From Paraburkholderia sp. BL10I2N1 (GTDB taxonomy: Bacteria > Pseudomonadota > Gammaproteobacteria > Burkholderiales > Burkholderiaceae): 64,000 nt of DNA. The notes under the pieces are model-generated. The model was not told the DNA's origin. It saw only the letters and a list, made by a program, of their open reading frames with translations, and ran no database searches. The stretch lies in NCBI RefSeq assembly GCF_004361815.1, contig NZ_SNWA01000003.1, positions 248,001 through 312,000 of the forward strand, written 5' to 3'. Shown piece by piece: positions 15,713 through 24,818 of this stretch (the first letter of the stretch is position 1; every line of letters starts with the position of its first letter). The position numbers were made by a program, and so were the translations under genes.

Positions 15713-15964
15713 TCATAGGCGGCGTAGCCGTCGCAACTGGATTGGCAGACAACGGACCATCAAATGCAATGCCAGCGGAACTAGCACAGCGTCGTCCACA
15801 ATCCCGACGAATGGAACAGCAACATTGAAAGGATCGACCGCGTACAGAGCCACCAGAGCGGTCGCGGGCATCAGCCATCCTGGACGGTCGGGATGCCGCA
15901 GCGCATATAAGAGCACGCGCAAATCGTCCCTGACAACCTTCCATAACAAAGCGATTTTTTTCAT
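15713..15964 (-). CDS. YkvA/DUF1232 family small membrane protein
   Basis: 83 aa starting MKKIALLWKVVRDDLRVLLY. The DUF1232 core is present: a basic amphipathic helix with DRPGWLMPATALVALYAVDP, then the P-F-x-G-I-V-D-D-A-V-L-V-P motif (usually SPIDLIPDFIPVLGYLDD), and a C-terminal basic helix. It probably sits at the inner membrane through two short hydrophobic segments. Family function is unknown. The ATG follows GGGGAG by eight bases. The typical aspartate pair before the loop is partly altered (DPFNVAVP), a mild deviation. Monocistronic on the minus strand. Confidence 0.8.
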   Translation of the reverse strand: MKKIALLWKVVRDDLRVLLYALRHPDRPGWLMPATALVALYAVDPFNVAVPFVGIVDDAVLVPLALHLMVRCLPIQLRRLRRL

Positions 15965-16187
15965 TCCGACAGCTCCCCGCCCATCATTTCCTTAGACGAC
16001 CGTTTCTCACAGATCACATCCTACTCCTGGATACGGGACGGTGATGGCCGATAAACGTCAACCGAATTCGGCCCCCTTTTCTTTTGATTGTTGGCGAGCT
16101 GCCGGCGCTCAGAAGCCAGGAACTTGGAAACCGCCAGTTGCGTCAAAGTTGATCTCAGTTCATTCCAGAGTAAGCGGAGACACATAC

Positions 16188-16385
16188 ATGCTGAGCCCGC
16201 ACGAATTCGCCACCCTAATGCTAGTCGCGGCTGCGCCCGAGCAGATTGACCTGAACCGCGAAGAGCTCGACACACTGCTGGACCGTCAACTCGTCGCCTT
16301 GGAAAAGCTGGGGTCTGGAGCTCAACGCCCCCGTCTTACCCGCGACGGTGATTCAGTTCTTCGCGCGATTGCCCGAAAACCCTGA
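16188..16385 (+). CDS. Small conserved hypothetical protein (Burkholderiaceae type)
   Basis: 65 aa starting MLSPHEFATLMLVAAAPEQI. It resembles small proteins common in Burkholderia genomes that begin MLSPHEFATLMLV, continue with a LDREELDTLLERQLVALE-type helix and end with a R-P-x-LT-x-x-G-D-x-VLRA segment. The layout suggests a compact winged-helix-like fold, but no function is established. I choose the ATG at 16188 (AAGCGGAG upstream) over the longer frame from 16041, whose extra 49 residues lack family character. Confidence 0.7.
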   Translation: MLSPHEFATLMLVAAAPEQIDLNREELDTLLDRQLVALEKLGSGAQRPRLTRDGDSVLRAIARKP

Positions 16386-16527
16386 GCTGCAACCCGCAGA
16401 CAAAATTATCGGTCACGCGCGTGCCACGTCTGGCGCGTATCTTCGGTCCACTCACGAGATCGCGCTGTATTACCTCGTCCGCCGCCAAACGGGGACGCCT
16501 GCGCCTGATGTCAGTCTGCGGGACGTT

Positions 16528-16758
16528 ATGCACTTCTATCACCACGGTGTAGCAATACAGCCGTCGGTAGCAAGGGACGGTAATACTTTTGTCGCGCGGG
16601 TATCCATTCTTGAGGAAGATGGCGAGGCGACCTCGCTTGGTGATCTGGGGTATTTTGCGAACCGGCAATCAGCCTTCGCGTTTGCCGTGCGGTGCGGCAC
16701 CGCATTCGCGGACGATGAGCCGATGCCACGACCTCCATGTGATGTCCAACCCAGCTGA
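16528..16758 (+). CDS. Small conserved hypothetical protein
   Basis: 76 aa starting MHFYHHGVAIQPSVARDGNT. A beta-hairpin-like start (YHHGVAIQPSV, FVARVSILEED) is followed by GYFANRQSAFAFAVRCGTAF and a short tail. This layout is seen in small Burkholderia proteins of unknown role. The ribosome site (GCGGGA) is modest. A longer frame from 16348 is open but its extra part reads like non-coding sequence. Same strand as the 65-aa gene upstream, 142 bp away. Confidence 0.6.
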   Translation: MHFYHHGVAIQPSVARDGNTFVARVSILEEDGEATSLGDLGYFANRQSAFAFAVRCGTAFADDEPMPRPPCDVQPS

Positions 16759-17338
16759 AGCGTTGTAGTAAGCTGCCGTTCATACCAATCGCGGGCCGGA
16801 CGCCCAGTAAAGCGCACCATAGCCGCCGTTGACCGATGGTCGCGCCAGCGGCTGCTATGGCCGATAGAAACAAATCTCAAGATGAAGGAGCGTTCGCCGT
16901 CGACAATCGGATGGCCGGTTACGGGGTGGAGCCGACGCACGAACGGCCCACCGGCGACGCATGCGAACGGCGGTTTGTGGCCGAATCCAGAACTTTCTGC
17001 GCCGGACATACTCTTCCAGAGAGCCAGATAAATGAATTGCCCTTCGAGAACTTCCTATGACGCTGATTGCAGTGTCGTAACAACTCGCTGACAATGATGC
17101 AGGCGTGCTATTACGCAGATGTCTCAAAGCGCGGATCACGCTGCGGCCCACAGGTCGGGCCTGCGATCGTCAACCGAAACATTGCGACTGCGGCGCCGTT
17201 CACGATGGGCGCGCGCTCCATGGTTCGGCCGGCAAACTCCGCCTGAGCAATGCCTTGCCGGAGGCCGCCACAAATGCTCCCCGATGCCTCATTGATGCAG
17301 AATCGGCGCTAAGGCCACAACGACACGACCTGAATACG
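16759..17338. other. Non-coding gap
   Basis: No supported gene. The frame of the downstream hydrolase stays open back to 17105 but the extra residues are Arg/Cys-rich and lack family character. Confidence 0.35.
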
Positions 17339-18031
17339 ATGGACGACCCAGAATCGCTTTCCGTGGCACTGCCCGACGGCACTAAGGTCTCTGCGCTCCT
17401 CCGAGTGCCGGAGGACGCGCGAGCCCTGTATGTCTTCGCGCACGGTGCCGGGGCGGGCATGCAGCACGCCGGCATGTCGTCATTAGCCGACGCGCTTGCG
17501 GCGGCCAGTGTCGCCACATTGCGCTACCAGTTTCCGTACATCGAGCGGGGCTCCAAGCGAGTGGACTCGCCGGCCGTGGCACATGCTGCCGTGCGGGCAG
17601 CCGTCGCAGAGGCCCGCCGGCGGCTGCCAGCCCTGCCGCTCTTCGCGGGCGGCAGGTCGTTCGGCGGCCGCATGACGTCCCAGGCTCAAGCCATCTCCCC
17701 GCTCGACGGCGTGCGTGGCCTCGCTTTCGTCGCGTTCCCGCTGCACCCGGCGGGCGCGCCCGGCGTGGAGCGGGCACGGCACCTGGCGGACGTCACGGTG
17801 CCGATTCTCTTCCTGCAGGGTACGCGCGACAAGCTGGCGGAGCTTCACCTGCTGAGGTCGGTCGTCGAGACGCTGGGGCCACGCGCCACGCTGCATGTGG
17901 TGGACGACGCAGATCATTCGTTCCACGTACGCGCATCCTCCGGCCGGACCGACGCGGAGGTCGTGCTCGAACTGGCACGGACGATGTCGGCGTGGTTCTT
18001 CGCCGAAGGAGAGTTCGTGCCCGTTACCTGA
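17339..18031 (+). CDS. Alpha/beta-hydrolase of the KANL3/Tex30-like (dienelactone hydrolase-related) group
   Basis: 230 aa, cytoplasmic. The catalytic triad is visible: nucleophile Ser107 in the elbow GGRSFGGRM, Asp164 in [11 protein letters not shown] and His193 in DDADHSFHV. The oxyanion-hole region is [14 protein letters not shown] (residues 33-46), typical of the KANL3/Tex30 subgroup, in which the substrate is unknown. Length is standard. The ATG at 17339 has only a weak ribosome site; longer starts add non-family sequence. No operon partner: the nearest downstream gene is almost 1 kb away on the other strand. Confidence 0.85.
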   Translation: MDDPESLSVALPDGTKVSALLRVPEDARALYVFAHGAGAGMQHAGMSSLADALAAASVATLRYQFPYIERGSKRVDSPAVAHAAVRAAVAEARRRLPALPLFAGGRSFGGRMTSQAQAISPLDGVRGLAFVAFPLHPAGAPGVERARHLADVTVPILFLQGTRDKLAELHLLRSVVETLGPRATLHVVDDADHSFHVRASSGRTDAEVVLELARTMSAWFFAEGEFVPVT

Positions 18032-18326
18032 GCAAGCACAGGAACACAGCAATGCTCGTAGCAGAGTCGGGACGGCGAGCCGGCGAATCCGCCGTGCTGC
18101 ACTCGCCCGCTCAATCCCTTCGCTATCCGCAGATGGTCTGCCGCATAGTCACGATAAGCGACGCCTGTCGCTTCAGCGACGTTTTCCCAGTGCAGAGTGA
18201 GTGAATTTGTCAGATCCGCTTGCGGTGATCCGCTGATTTGGCCGGCGTCGATCCGTGAGTGACCGCTTAGGGATGCGGGCGTAATCAGACTGGCGGAGCG
18301 TCGAACGACGCGCATTGGCCGGTCAC

Positions 18327-18356
18327 TGCCCGACGTGGTCGCCCGAAACCGACCCA
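18327..18356 (+). repeat. Dispersed degenerate intergenic repeat, copy
   Basis: TGCCCGACGTGGTCGCCCGA then AACCGACCCA; the similarity to other copies continues as CAGCTGCCCTTCGAGCTG and, further on, AACGGTCATTCGAG. Confidence 0.5.
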
Positions 18357-18726
18357 CAGCTGCCCTTCGAGCTGGTGCGACCTTACGACGGCTTGCTGGC
18401 TGAGAACGGTCATTCGAGCGGTCAAGTTGGCCAACAGCCCTTGTCCGCCATCCTGGTCGTCTGCACCTCCGAGTTGAGAGAGTTTCGCACGGTGATGGCG
18501 ATTGGGAGTGCTTCGCGACCTACGCCGCAGAGGGCTAGGCCGCAGTTGCTGCCGTGGGATGTCCAAGCCCACCGGCCAGCGCACTTACCGCTGCGTTCAC
18601 AGTTCGGGGGGTATTACTCTACGGAATAACCGCGATTCCGTGCCCGACACTACCGCACAGCTGCCGACGAGGCTATATAGGCGCTTCGCGATCGCCCTTC
18701 GCGCGTTCGACGATGTGATTTTCACT

Positions 18727-18753
18727 TTTCGGGGGATGGGCGCTTTTAGCCTT
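18727..18753 (+). repeat. 27-nt direct repeat, left copy
   Basis: Begins TTTCGGGGGATGGG and ends CGCTTTTAGCCTT. An identical copy is at 20984-21010, so the pair brackets the gamma-glutamyltransferase gene. Confidence 0.8.
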
Positions 18754-18921
18754 CGACACACACGAGCAGGGCGGCCGAAGGGGGACCTGGTATCGACCCG
18801 GGCGTGGTTATCGGCCAGTCCGCTTCGCGAACCGGAGGCGCTTCGATGGCAGGTTATAAATGTGGTATGAGCCACCATTCTCCGATCGACAGGGACGACC
18901 GGTCTGCGTCGGCGAATAAAA

Positions 18922-18952
18922 CGGGCATCGCGCGTGACTCGCGCAATGCCCG
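18922..18952 (-). terminator. Rho-independent terminator of the gamma-glutamyltransferase gene
   Basis: On the minus strand the stem CGGGCATTGCGCG / CGCGCGATGCCCG (one G-T pair) is followed by TTTTATT. It lies 60 bp after the stop codon. The plus strand also shows a T-rich tail, so it may work in both directions. Confidence 0.8.
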
Positions 18953-19011
18953 CTTTCCTTTTTTTTGGCGCTCCGTTTTGCAATCCGCGCCGCTAAAGCT
19001 ACTTCAAACGC

Positions 19012-20745
19012 TCACTGAATCACCCGCGTCACACCTCGTCCACGCGGATCGGCAGCGGCTTCCGGCGTATCGGCGTTGATCTTGATTGCCTGGATGTCGC
19101 CACTGAAATCCTGCCCCTTCAGCGTGTAGCCCTTGGCTTCGATCTGCTTGGCGAGTTCGCCTTCGATCGGCTTGTACGGCTCCCAGAAGATCGTGTTCGG
19201 CGGCAGCAACTGGTGATGGAAGCGCATGGCGGCCACGGCTTCCGGCAACGGCATGTTGAAGTCGTAAATGTTGGTGATCACCTGGAAGATCGACGTGAAG
19301 ATGCGCGAACCGCCCGGCGTGCCGATCACGAGCGACACCTTGCCGTCCTTGGTCAGGATGGTCGGGCTCATCGACGACAACGGGCGCTTCTTTGGTTCGA
19401 TCGAATTCGCGTCGCTACCCACCACACCGAACATATTGGCAACGCCCGGCTTCGCGGAGAAGTCGTCCATCTCGTCGTTCAGCACGATGCCGGTACGGTC
19501 CGCCACCACGCCCGAGCCGAAATAGCCGTTGATCGTGTACGTGTTCGACACCGCGTTACCCCACTTGTCGATCACCGAGAAGTGCGTGGTTTCCGCTTTC
19601 TCCGGCATCGACGTGCCGAGGCCCGGCTGCACGCTCTTCGTATCGGACGGTGTGGTCGGATTGACTTCGGCCGCACGCTTGGCAATGTACGCGTCGTCGG
19701 TCAGTTGCGCGACCGGCACCTTGTAGAAGTCCGGATCGCCGAGATACTGCGCGCGATCGGCGAACACGCGTTTCTCAATTTCCGCGATCAGGTGCACGTA
19801 TTGCGCGGAATTGAGCGTGACGTCCTTGAAGTCAGGTGCAATATCGGCCTTCATCTTCAGCAGTTGCACGAGACCGATACCGCCCGAGCTCGGCGGCGGT
19901 GCAGTGTAGACGCGATAACCGTTCCAGTCGGCCTGAATCGGCTGACGCCACACTGCCTTGTACTGCTGCAGATCGGTCTTCGTAATCAGACCGTGACCGC
20001 GCATGGAAGCCGCGATCAGATCAGCCGTCTTACCGCTGTAGAAGTCTTTCGCGCCTTGATCCGAAATGCGCGAGAGCACCGCGGCGAGATCGGGTTGCTT
20101 GAAGTTGACGCCCTGCTTCAGATTGCCGAAGTAGGTGTCGAAATTGGTCTTGCCGGCGAAGTCTTTTGCCGCCTCGTCGCGACGATCCTGCAATTGCTGG
20201 CTGACTTCAAAGCCGTCGCGTGCATAGTGAATCGCCGGCGCGAGCACCTGCTTCCATTTGAGCTTGCCGAAGCGGCGTTGCGCTTGCCACATTCCGTCGA
20301 CGGTGCCTGGCACGCCGACCGCGTGATAGCCGAACAGGCTCATCCCTTTGATGACTTCGCCCTTGTCATCGAGATACATATTCTTCGTCGCTGCCAGCGG
20401 TGCACGCTCACGGTAGTCGAGGAAGTACGGTTTGCCGTCGACATACAGCGTCATGAAACCGCCACCGCCGATATTGCCCGCTTCCGGGTACGTTACGGCA
20501 AGCGTGAAGGCGATCGCGACTGCCGCATCGACGGCGTTGCCGCCTTCCTTGAAAATTTGCTCCGCAGCATCGGCGCTGTACTTGTCTGCAACCGCGATCG
20601 CCGATGCGGTGAGAACGGCCGGTTGCGCTTTTGCAGGCGCCTTCGCAAAGGCCGGTGTCGCTTCCAGAAAACAGCTTGAAACAGATACGAGTGCGACCAG
20701 CGCAAGTCCGCTCACGGACGATTTGTTGTTGCGGAACAATCTCAT
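19012..20745 (-). CDS. ggt: Gamma-glutamyltransferase (glutathione hydrolase), periplasmic
   Basis: 577-aa Ntn-hydrolase that hydrolyses glutathione and transfers gamma-glutamyl groups in the periplasm. A signal peptide covers residues 1-34 (hydrophobic VSGLALVALVSVSS, cleavage likely after PAFA). The autocatalytic processing site and nucleophile is Thr386 in KAETTHFSVIDKWGNAVSNT; the large subunit carries the DYRERAP substrate-binding arginine (residue 113), and the small subunit SSMSPTI and GTPGGSRI. Full length. The ATG at 20745 is preceded by ATGGAGG; the longer frame to 20937 lacks a signal peptide start. A terminator follows. It is monocistronic. Assignment is secure; an acylase or cephalosporin-active variant cannot be excluded from sequence. 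Confidence 0.96.
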   Translation of the reverse strand: MRLFRNNKSSVSGLALVALVSVSSCFLEATPAFAKAPAKAQPAVLTASAIAVADKYSADAAEQIFKEGGNAVDAAVAIAFTLAVTYPEAGNIGGGGFMTLYVDGKPYFLDYRERAPLAATKNMYLDDKGEVIKGMSLFGYHAVGVPGTVDGMWQAQRRFGKLKWKQVLAPAIHYARDGFEVSQQLQDRRDEAAKDFAGKTNFDTYFGNLKQGVNFKQPDLAAVLSRISDQGAKDFYSGKTADLIAASMRGHGLITKTDLQQYKAVWRQPIQADWNGYRVYTAPPPSSGGIGLVQLLKMKADIAPDFKDVTLNSAQYVHLIAEIEKRVFADRAQYLGDPDFYKVPVAQLTDDAYIAKRAAEVNPTTPSDTKSVQPGLGTSMPEKAETTHFSVIDKWGNAVSNTYTINGYFGSGVVADRTGIVLNDEMDDFSAKPGVANMFGVVGSDANSIEPKKRPLSSMSPTILTKDGKVSLVIGTPGGSRIFTSIFQVITNIYDFNMPLPEAVAAMRFHHQLLPPNTIFWEPYKPIEGELAKQIEAKGYTLKGQDFSGDIQAIKINADTPEAAADPRGRGVTRVIQ

Positions 20746-20983
20746 CGGATAGCCTCCATGACAATTTCCCACATGATGGTGAAAACACTGCCTTGGGCTT
20801 ATAACATGCCGACTGGCGATTTGCGAAGCCACAGCACGGTTGTGGTGCATGCTGCGGTGCACCAGATGCTCCATGCCGAGGCGAGTTGCGTTAGCCCTTG
20901 CGAGGCCATTCGCCGATCGCCGGTTCCCCGGTTTCACGATGGCTATTTCCGCCCGACGCCCGAAATATGCAGTTCACTAGATA

Positions 20984-21010
20984 TTTCGGGGGATGGGCGC
21001 TTTTAGCCTT
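20984..21010 (+). repeat. 27-nt direct repeat, right copy
   Basis: Identical to 18727-18753. Lies about 240 bp upstream of the gamma-glutamyltransferase start, just before the IS110-element region. Confidence 0.8.
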
Positions 21011-21099
21011 TACCCGCACGAAATGCGCTGTGCGTTTGGGCCGATCGGCCGACATCGGAGCCGTGCGGCTGAGTGGCCGGTTTCAAGTGCGGAGCCGCC

Positions 21100-22620
21100 T
21101 TTGAAGCGTCTCGGTCGCCGGCCGAACGAATGATGATCATGTAGCCGGCCTCCTCGCCGCGGTTATGCGACGAGGGTTAAAGTCAGTTTGCGAAACGCAC
21201 TTGACCCTGCGGAGACCGACATGAACTATTGTGGCATAGACCTGCATTCGAACAACTGCGTCGTGATCGTCAGCGACGAGAACGACAGGATCGTGTACCA
21301 GAAACGCCTGCCCAACGAGCTCGCGCAGATCACGGCGGCGCTTGAACCGTACCGGCGCGAACTGGCAGGTGTGGTCGTGGAGAGTACGTACAACTGGTAC
21401 TGGCTGGTGGATGGACTGATGGACACAGACTACCGGGTCCACCTGGCCCATCCCGCTGCCATCAGGAAATACGACGGACTTAAGCACAGCGGCGATTTCG
21501 CCGATGCGGCCTATCTGGCGCAGCTGCTGAGGCTCGGGTTGCTGCCCGAGGGCTATGTCTATCCGCGCGAAGAACGCAGCGCACGCGACCTGGCACGCAA
21601 GCGCATGCAACTGGTGCGCTATCGCACAGCGCAGATCCTTTCGATCGAGGGCATCCTGATGCGGCAGACGGGGAGCACGATAAATGGCGAGGCAGTCAAA
21701 CGGCTGACGGCCGGCCAGGTCGATGAATTCGCATTTACGCCCGATGTCGCGCTGGCCGTGGAGGCCAACCGCGCGGTCAGCCAGGCGCTGGGGCAGCAGA
21801 TTGAAGCGCTCGAGAAGCGACTGAGGGAACGCGTGATTCTGCGTGCCGAGTACCACCTGCTCAGGACGGTGCCGGGCATCGGCGACACACTCGCGACCAC
21901 CATCATGCTCGAGACCGGATCGATCAGCCGCTTTGCCCAGGTCGGCAACTTCAGTTCCTACTGTCGCTGCGTTGACAGCCTGAGGGAGAGTAACGGCAGG
22001 AAGAAGGGTGAAGGCAATACCAGGAACGGCAACAAGTATCTCGCGTGGGCGTTTGTCGAGGCAGCGAACTTCGCCATGCGTTACTGCCCGCAAGCCAGAA
22101 GCTTTTACGATCGCAAGAAGAGCAGGACGAACCGCGTCCTGGCAATCAAGGCTCTGGCACACAAGCTTGCGCGGGCGTGCTACCACATGCTGCGAGACCA
22201 GAAGCCCTTCGATGTGCACCTGTGTTTCGGGTAACGGTTTGGCCAGGGGCGATGAGCCAGGACAAGGGACTGGTGTGAAGCCACCCGAATGATTTGGACG
22301 CCGCCCTTGCGCCATCTGAATGGATGCAGAACGCTGAATCGCCCAGACCGTGAGCCATCAAAGGACTGGCGTCGTCACGGCGATAGCCACAGGGAATGCA
22401 AGCAGCCCCCTTGGACACGGCCTGGTACCAAAGTTTCTCTGGGGCGGCAACTGCCGCCAGGGCAGTCGCGGAGCATTGCGACAGGCTTGATCCCGACGGG
22501 TGTCTGGTGCGATTCGGTTCGCAACCAACGAGTGAGAAAACGGACGCGGTTAGTGTTTGCACGATTGAAGGTGACGCGCTGTTGTCGCTGTGAATTGACG
22601 CAACTGTTTGCGACGTACTT
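21100..22620 (+). mobile_element. IS110-family insertion sequence (ends approximate)
   Basis: One transposase gene with about 120 bp of 5' and about 380 bp of 3' non-coding DNA. IS110 elements lack clear inverted repeats, so ends cannot be fixed by eye. The 3' part (22235-22610) has hairpin potential, for example GCGGCAACTGCCGC, and could carry the bridge RNA, as in the IS1111 group; in IS110-group elements it would lie in the 5' part instead. Both flanks (about 21040-21090 and 22644-22738) are dispersed-repeat DNA, matching the habit of this family of targeting REP-like repeats. Confidence 0.65.
21221..22234 (+). CDS. IS110-family DEDD transposase
   Basis: 337 aa starting MNYCGIDLHSNNCVVIVSDE. 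The N-terminal RuvC-like DEDD domain shows Asp7 in CGIDLHS, Glu in VVVESTYNWYWLVDGL and the DFADAA aspartates. The C-terminal Transposase_20 domain shows LRTVPGIGDTLATTIMLE, typically with a catalytic serine in a later segment (here FSSYCRCVDSLRESNGRKKG). It is full length with no frameshift. The ATG at 21221 has GCGGAG upstream and is preferred to a start at 21188. These enzymes recombine donor and target guided by an element-encoded RNA. Possibly active. Confidence 0.93.
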   Translation: MNYCGIDLHSNNCVVIVSDENDRIVYQKRLPNELAQITAALEPYRRELAGVVVESTYNWYWLVDGLMDTDYRVHLAHPAAIRKYDGLKHSGDFADAAYLAQLLRLGLLPEGYVYPREERSARDLARKRMQLVRYRTAQILSIEGILMRQTGSTINGEAVKRLTAGQVDEFAFTPDVALAVEANRAVSQALGQQIEALEKRLRERVILRAEYHLLRTVPGIGDTLATTIMLETGSISRFAQVGNFSSYCRCVDSLRESNGRKKGEGNTRNGNKYLAWAFVEAANFAMRYCPQARSFYDRKKSRTNRVLAIKALAHKLARACYHMLRDQKPFDVHLCFG

Positions 22621-22643
22621 TTTTTTTGTTCTTGACTCCGGCC

Positions 22644-22738
22644 GGCTAATGGGCGTCTCTTGATGGCCGGGTGCCGACTCATGCGATTGGCATATTTGCT
22701 TTGGCCTTGTACGACGGCGATCGGCAGCACGCGACCCT
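22644..22738 (+). repeat. 95-bp direct repeat, copy A
   Basis: A 59-nt core (22680-22738, CATGCGATTGGCATATTTGC ... GCGACCCT) is identical to 29214-29272, and 35 bp before it are similar. It includes the GCGATCGGCAGCACGCGACC form of the dispersed repeat. Confidence 0.85.
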
Positions 22739-23031
22739 TCTGAGACATTCGTCTGAAATCTGCCGATCGGCCGCTTAACGGCGCGGAGCAGACACCCTGA
22801 TTCGTCGCGCAAACTTGGTAGTTCAGGAGGCTGTTGCGTCAATCAGTCCAAGCATCTGACGGCGATATCTTGAATAGCTTGGTCTCCACTGTTGCGTACA
22901 TGGTTTCTGCTCCGTTGTCTCGGGACTTGGGCCGTATGGCGCCAGCACCATCCGGTCCAGGCCCGATCGGGCGCGACTCGTCGCGTTGTCACGCGCTCGA
23001 CTTGGACTCGCTGATCGCTCAGACCGGTACT
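22739..23031. other. Non-coding gap
   Basis: No gene or structured element seen between the repeat copy and the NmrA-family gene. Confidence 0.35.
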
Positions 23032-23806
23032 TCAACCGACAAATGCTTCCTTCTCTGCTTGAGCAAAATCCTCAAAACAGGTTGCCTTTTGTCCGTTTAT
23101 TTCTTCCACCGCACTGGAAACTTGTGCGGTGTATCCCAACTTCATAACCTGATAATGCTCTAACAGGCCTTCGACGATTTGAGCAGACATGCCTGCGCCC
23201 TGCATGGAAGCGCGAGCGGCTTCAACCGGCACATCTACGTACTTGATTATTTTCCCGGTTGCCGAAGAAAGAATATTCGCAATTTCGGCACCAGAAAGTG
23301 CCTCTGGCCCCGACAAGTAGTACGCCTTGTTCTGATGACCTTCTTCCGTTAAGATCCGATAACCAACCTGGGCTATATCGCGGGCATCAATGTAAGCCGA
23401 TTTTCCGTCGCCATGCGGCGCATAGAAGGCTCCATGATCACGAATGGTATGCGAGTTGAACTTGCTTAAGTTCTGCATAAAAGAATTTGATCGCAAGAAG
23501 GTATAGGCAATGCCGGACTGCTCCATTTCTTTTTCGACTGCTCTATGCCACTTGGCCAATGCGTCCAAATCGATTTCAGCCCCACCGCCCGATAACTTCA
23601 CAAGATGTTTCACGCCGGCGCTTTTAGCTGCACGAATGATCGAAGAAGAAAGTTCAACCATATTCGGAACAAGAGGTGTTGCAAAATATATTTTTTCGAT
23701 TCCGCCCATGGCTTTTACCAGAGAGCCGACATCGTTTAGATCGGCTTGAACCAATTCGACTCCCAATGCTTGCAGTTCGCTTTTGTTGCTTGTCGGGCGA
23801 ACGGTA
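23032..23806 (-). pseudogene. NmrA-family NAD(P)-binding protein, 3' part, cut by an IS630-type element
   Basis: About 257 codons encode the body of an atypical short-chain dehydrogenase/NmrA-type protein: GVELVQADLNDVGSLVKAM, KHLVKLSGGGAEIDLDA, YTFLRSNSFMQNL and YLSGPEALSGAEIANILSSA. The N-terminal Rossmann part lies across the inserted element at 24884-24977. Removing the element and one TA copy joins the halves in frame (HKTRV-TVRPTSNKSEL), giving a 288-aa protein. An internal methionine at 23766 might permit translation of a fragment without the nucleotide-binding motif, so activity is most likely lost. Originally it followed the MATE gene by 44 bp. Confidence 0.9.
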
Positions 23807-23811
23807 AGTGT

Positions 23812-24360
23812 TCACGAAAAATCGATTTGAAAATCGGGGCCGTACTTGTTTAGCAGTGCGTTAAGTTCGGTGTCGATGGTCTCGCGTGTCCATGTCAGCG
23901 CGCTTCGCCATCGGTATTTCAGGTGCCTCCATACGATCTCGATCATGTTCAGTTCAGGACTGTAGGCCGGCAGGTAGAACAGGACCGTCTTATGTTCAAG
24001 AAGCCAACGTTGCCGTGCTTCCTCGGTGATACCGTGATGGATGCTCGCGTTGTCCAGCACGATTACAGTGGGCATTCCGCCGGCGCCCGCGAGCACGCCG
24101 TCGATGAAGTGCTCGACATTCGGGGCTTTGATCGTCCCGCTATGCGCGGCGTGGATCAGCGTGTTCTGGCCGAAGTCCAGCGCGCCGATCACGCTGCGAC
24201 GGCAATGATGATTCGGCTCGACCTGATGAGGCAAACCTCGTGGTGACCAGCTGCGCTGGACAGGCGGCGAAGCATGGAAGCCCGCCTCATCAAGATACAA
24301 CAACCGCACGGCACCCTCGCGCGCGGCCTGCTGGAGCTTCTCGAGTGTGGCCTCTTTCAT
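23812..24360 (-). CDS. IS630 transposase, DDE catalytic part (orfB)
   Basis: 182 aa. The catalytic residues are clear: Asp in LLYLDEAGFHASPP, Asp in VIVLDNASIHHG and Glu in LPAYSPELNMIEIVWRHLKY. As an independent frame it starts at ATG 24360, overlapping the orfA stop by four bases (ATGA). More likely it is made as a fusion with orfA through -1 slippage at an A7 run, which would read SLKKKRNEEAFAMKEA across the joint. Complete and possibly functional. Confidence 0.88.
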   Translation of the reverse strand: MKEATLEKLQQAAREGAVRLLYLDEAGFHASPPVQRSWSPRGLPHQVEPNHHCRRSVIGALDFGQNTLIHAAHSGTIKAPNVEHFIDGVLAGAGGMPTVIVLDNASIHHGITEEARQRWLLEHKTVLFYLPAYSPELNMIEIVWRHLKYRWRSALTWTRETIDTELNALLNKYGPDFQIDFS

Positions 24361-24818
24361 GGCGAACGCTTCTTCATTGCGCTTTTTTTGAGCGAGTAGC
24401 GGCTGCGCTTGAACGAAAAACCGTTGCGTTTGAGGGCTTCACCCAGCGTTTCGATCTTGCAGGGCAGCGATTCGTTAAGCGCGGCTTCGACGCGTTGTGC
24501 GATGCGCCCCAGCGTCAGAGGTTCGGAGCGTGCGATTTCAAGGGCTACGGCAATCTGGGCTTCAGTCAACAGCGCATGCCGGCCGCCGTTATGGGCGCCC
24601 ATCAAACCGCATATGCCACGCTCGCGCCACGCGTGCGACCAGTTGTAGACGCTTTGACCGCTCACGCAAAGGTCGGCCGCAATGGCACAGGGCTTGAGGC
24701 CACGTCCGAGCATCAGCAGGCCCGCCGCACGTGTGCGTGTATCTTGATGACGGTGATTGATCGACATCTGCTGCAAAGTCAGCTCCTCGACAGCCTCCAG
24801 CACTACCACACACTTCAT
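24357..24818 (-). CDS. IS630 transposase, HTH DNA-binding part (orfA)
   Basis: 153 aa. The HTH region shows RTRAAGLLMLGRGLKPCAIA and VSGQSVYNWSHAWRERGICG, followed by a second helical DNA-binding segment (EARSEP-like LTLGRIAQRVEAAL) typical of the IS630 N-terminus. It stops just after the slippery A7 run. The start at 24818 (ATGAAGTGTG) has no strong ribosome site. Together with 23812-24360 it makes a full ~330-aa IS630 transposase. Confidence 0.85.
   Translation of the reverse strand: MKCVVVLEAVEELTLQQMSINHRHQDTRTRAAGLLMLGRGLKPCAIAADLCVSGQSVYNWSHAWRERGICGLMGAHNGGRHALLTEAQIAVALEIARSEPLTLGRIAQRVEAALNESLPCKIETLGEALKRNGFSFKRSRYSLKKSAMKKRSP
24383..24389 (-). promoter_or_regulatory. Slippery A7 run, candidate -1 frameshift site
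   Basis: The minus strand reads CTC AAA AAA AGC in orfA. A -1 slip gives AAA AAA AAG CGC AAT GAA and leads without a stop into orfB. This fits the way several two-frame IS630 elements make their transposase. Confidence 0.65.

Larger units (their letters stand above)
18032..18921. other. Non-coding gap with repeats
   Basis: No gene seen. Contains a dispersed repeat copy at 18327-18356 and the left copy of a 27-nt direct repeat at 18727-18753. Confidence 0.4.

Noticed and set aside
19213..20679. 488-codon plus-strand open frame opposite the gamma-glutamyltransferase gene
   Set aside because: Mirror of a clear enzyme gene; no ribosome site and an Arg/His/Val-biased product.
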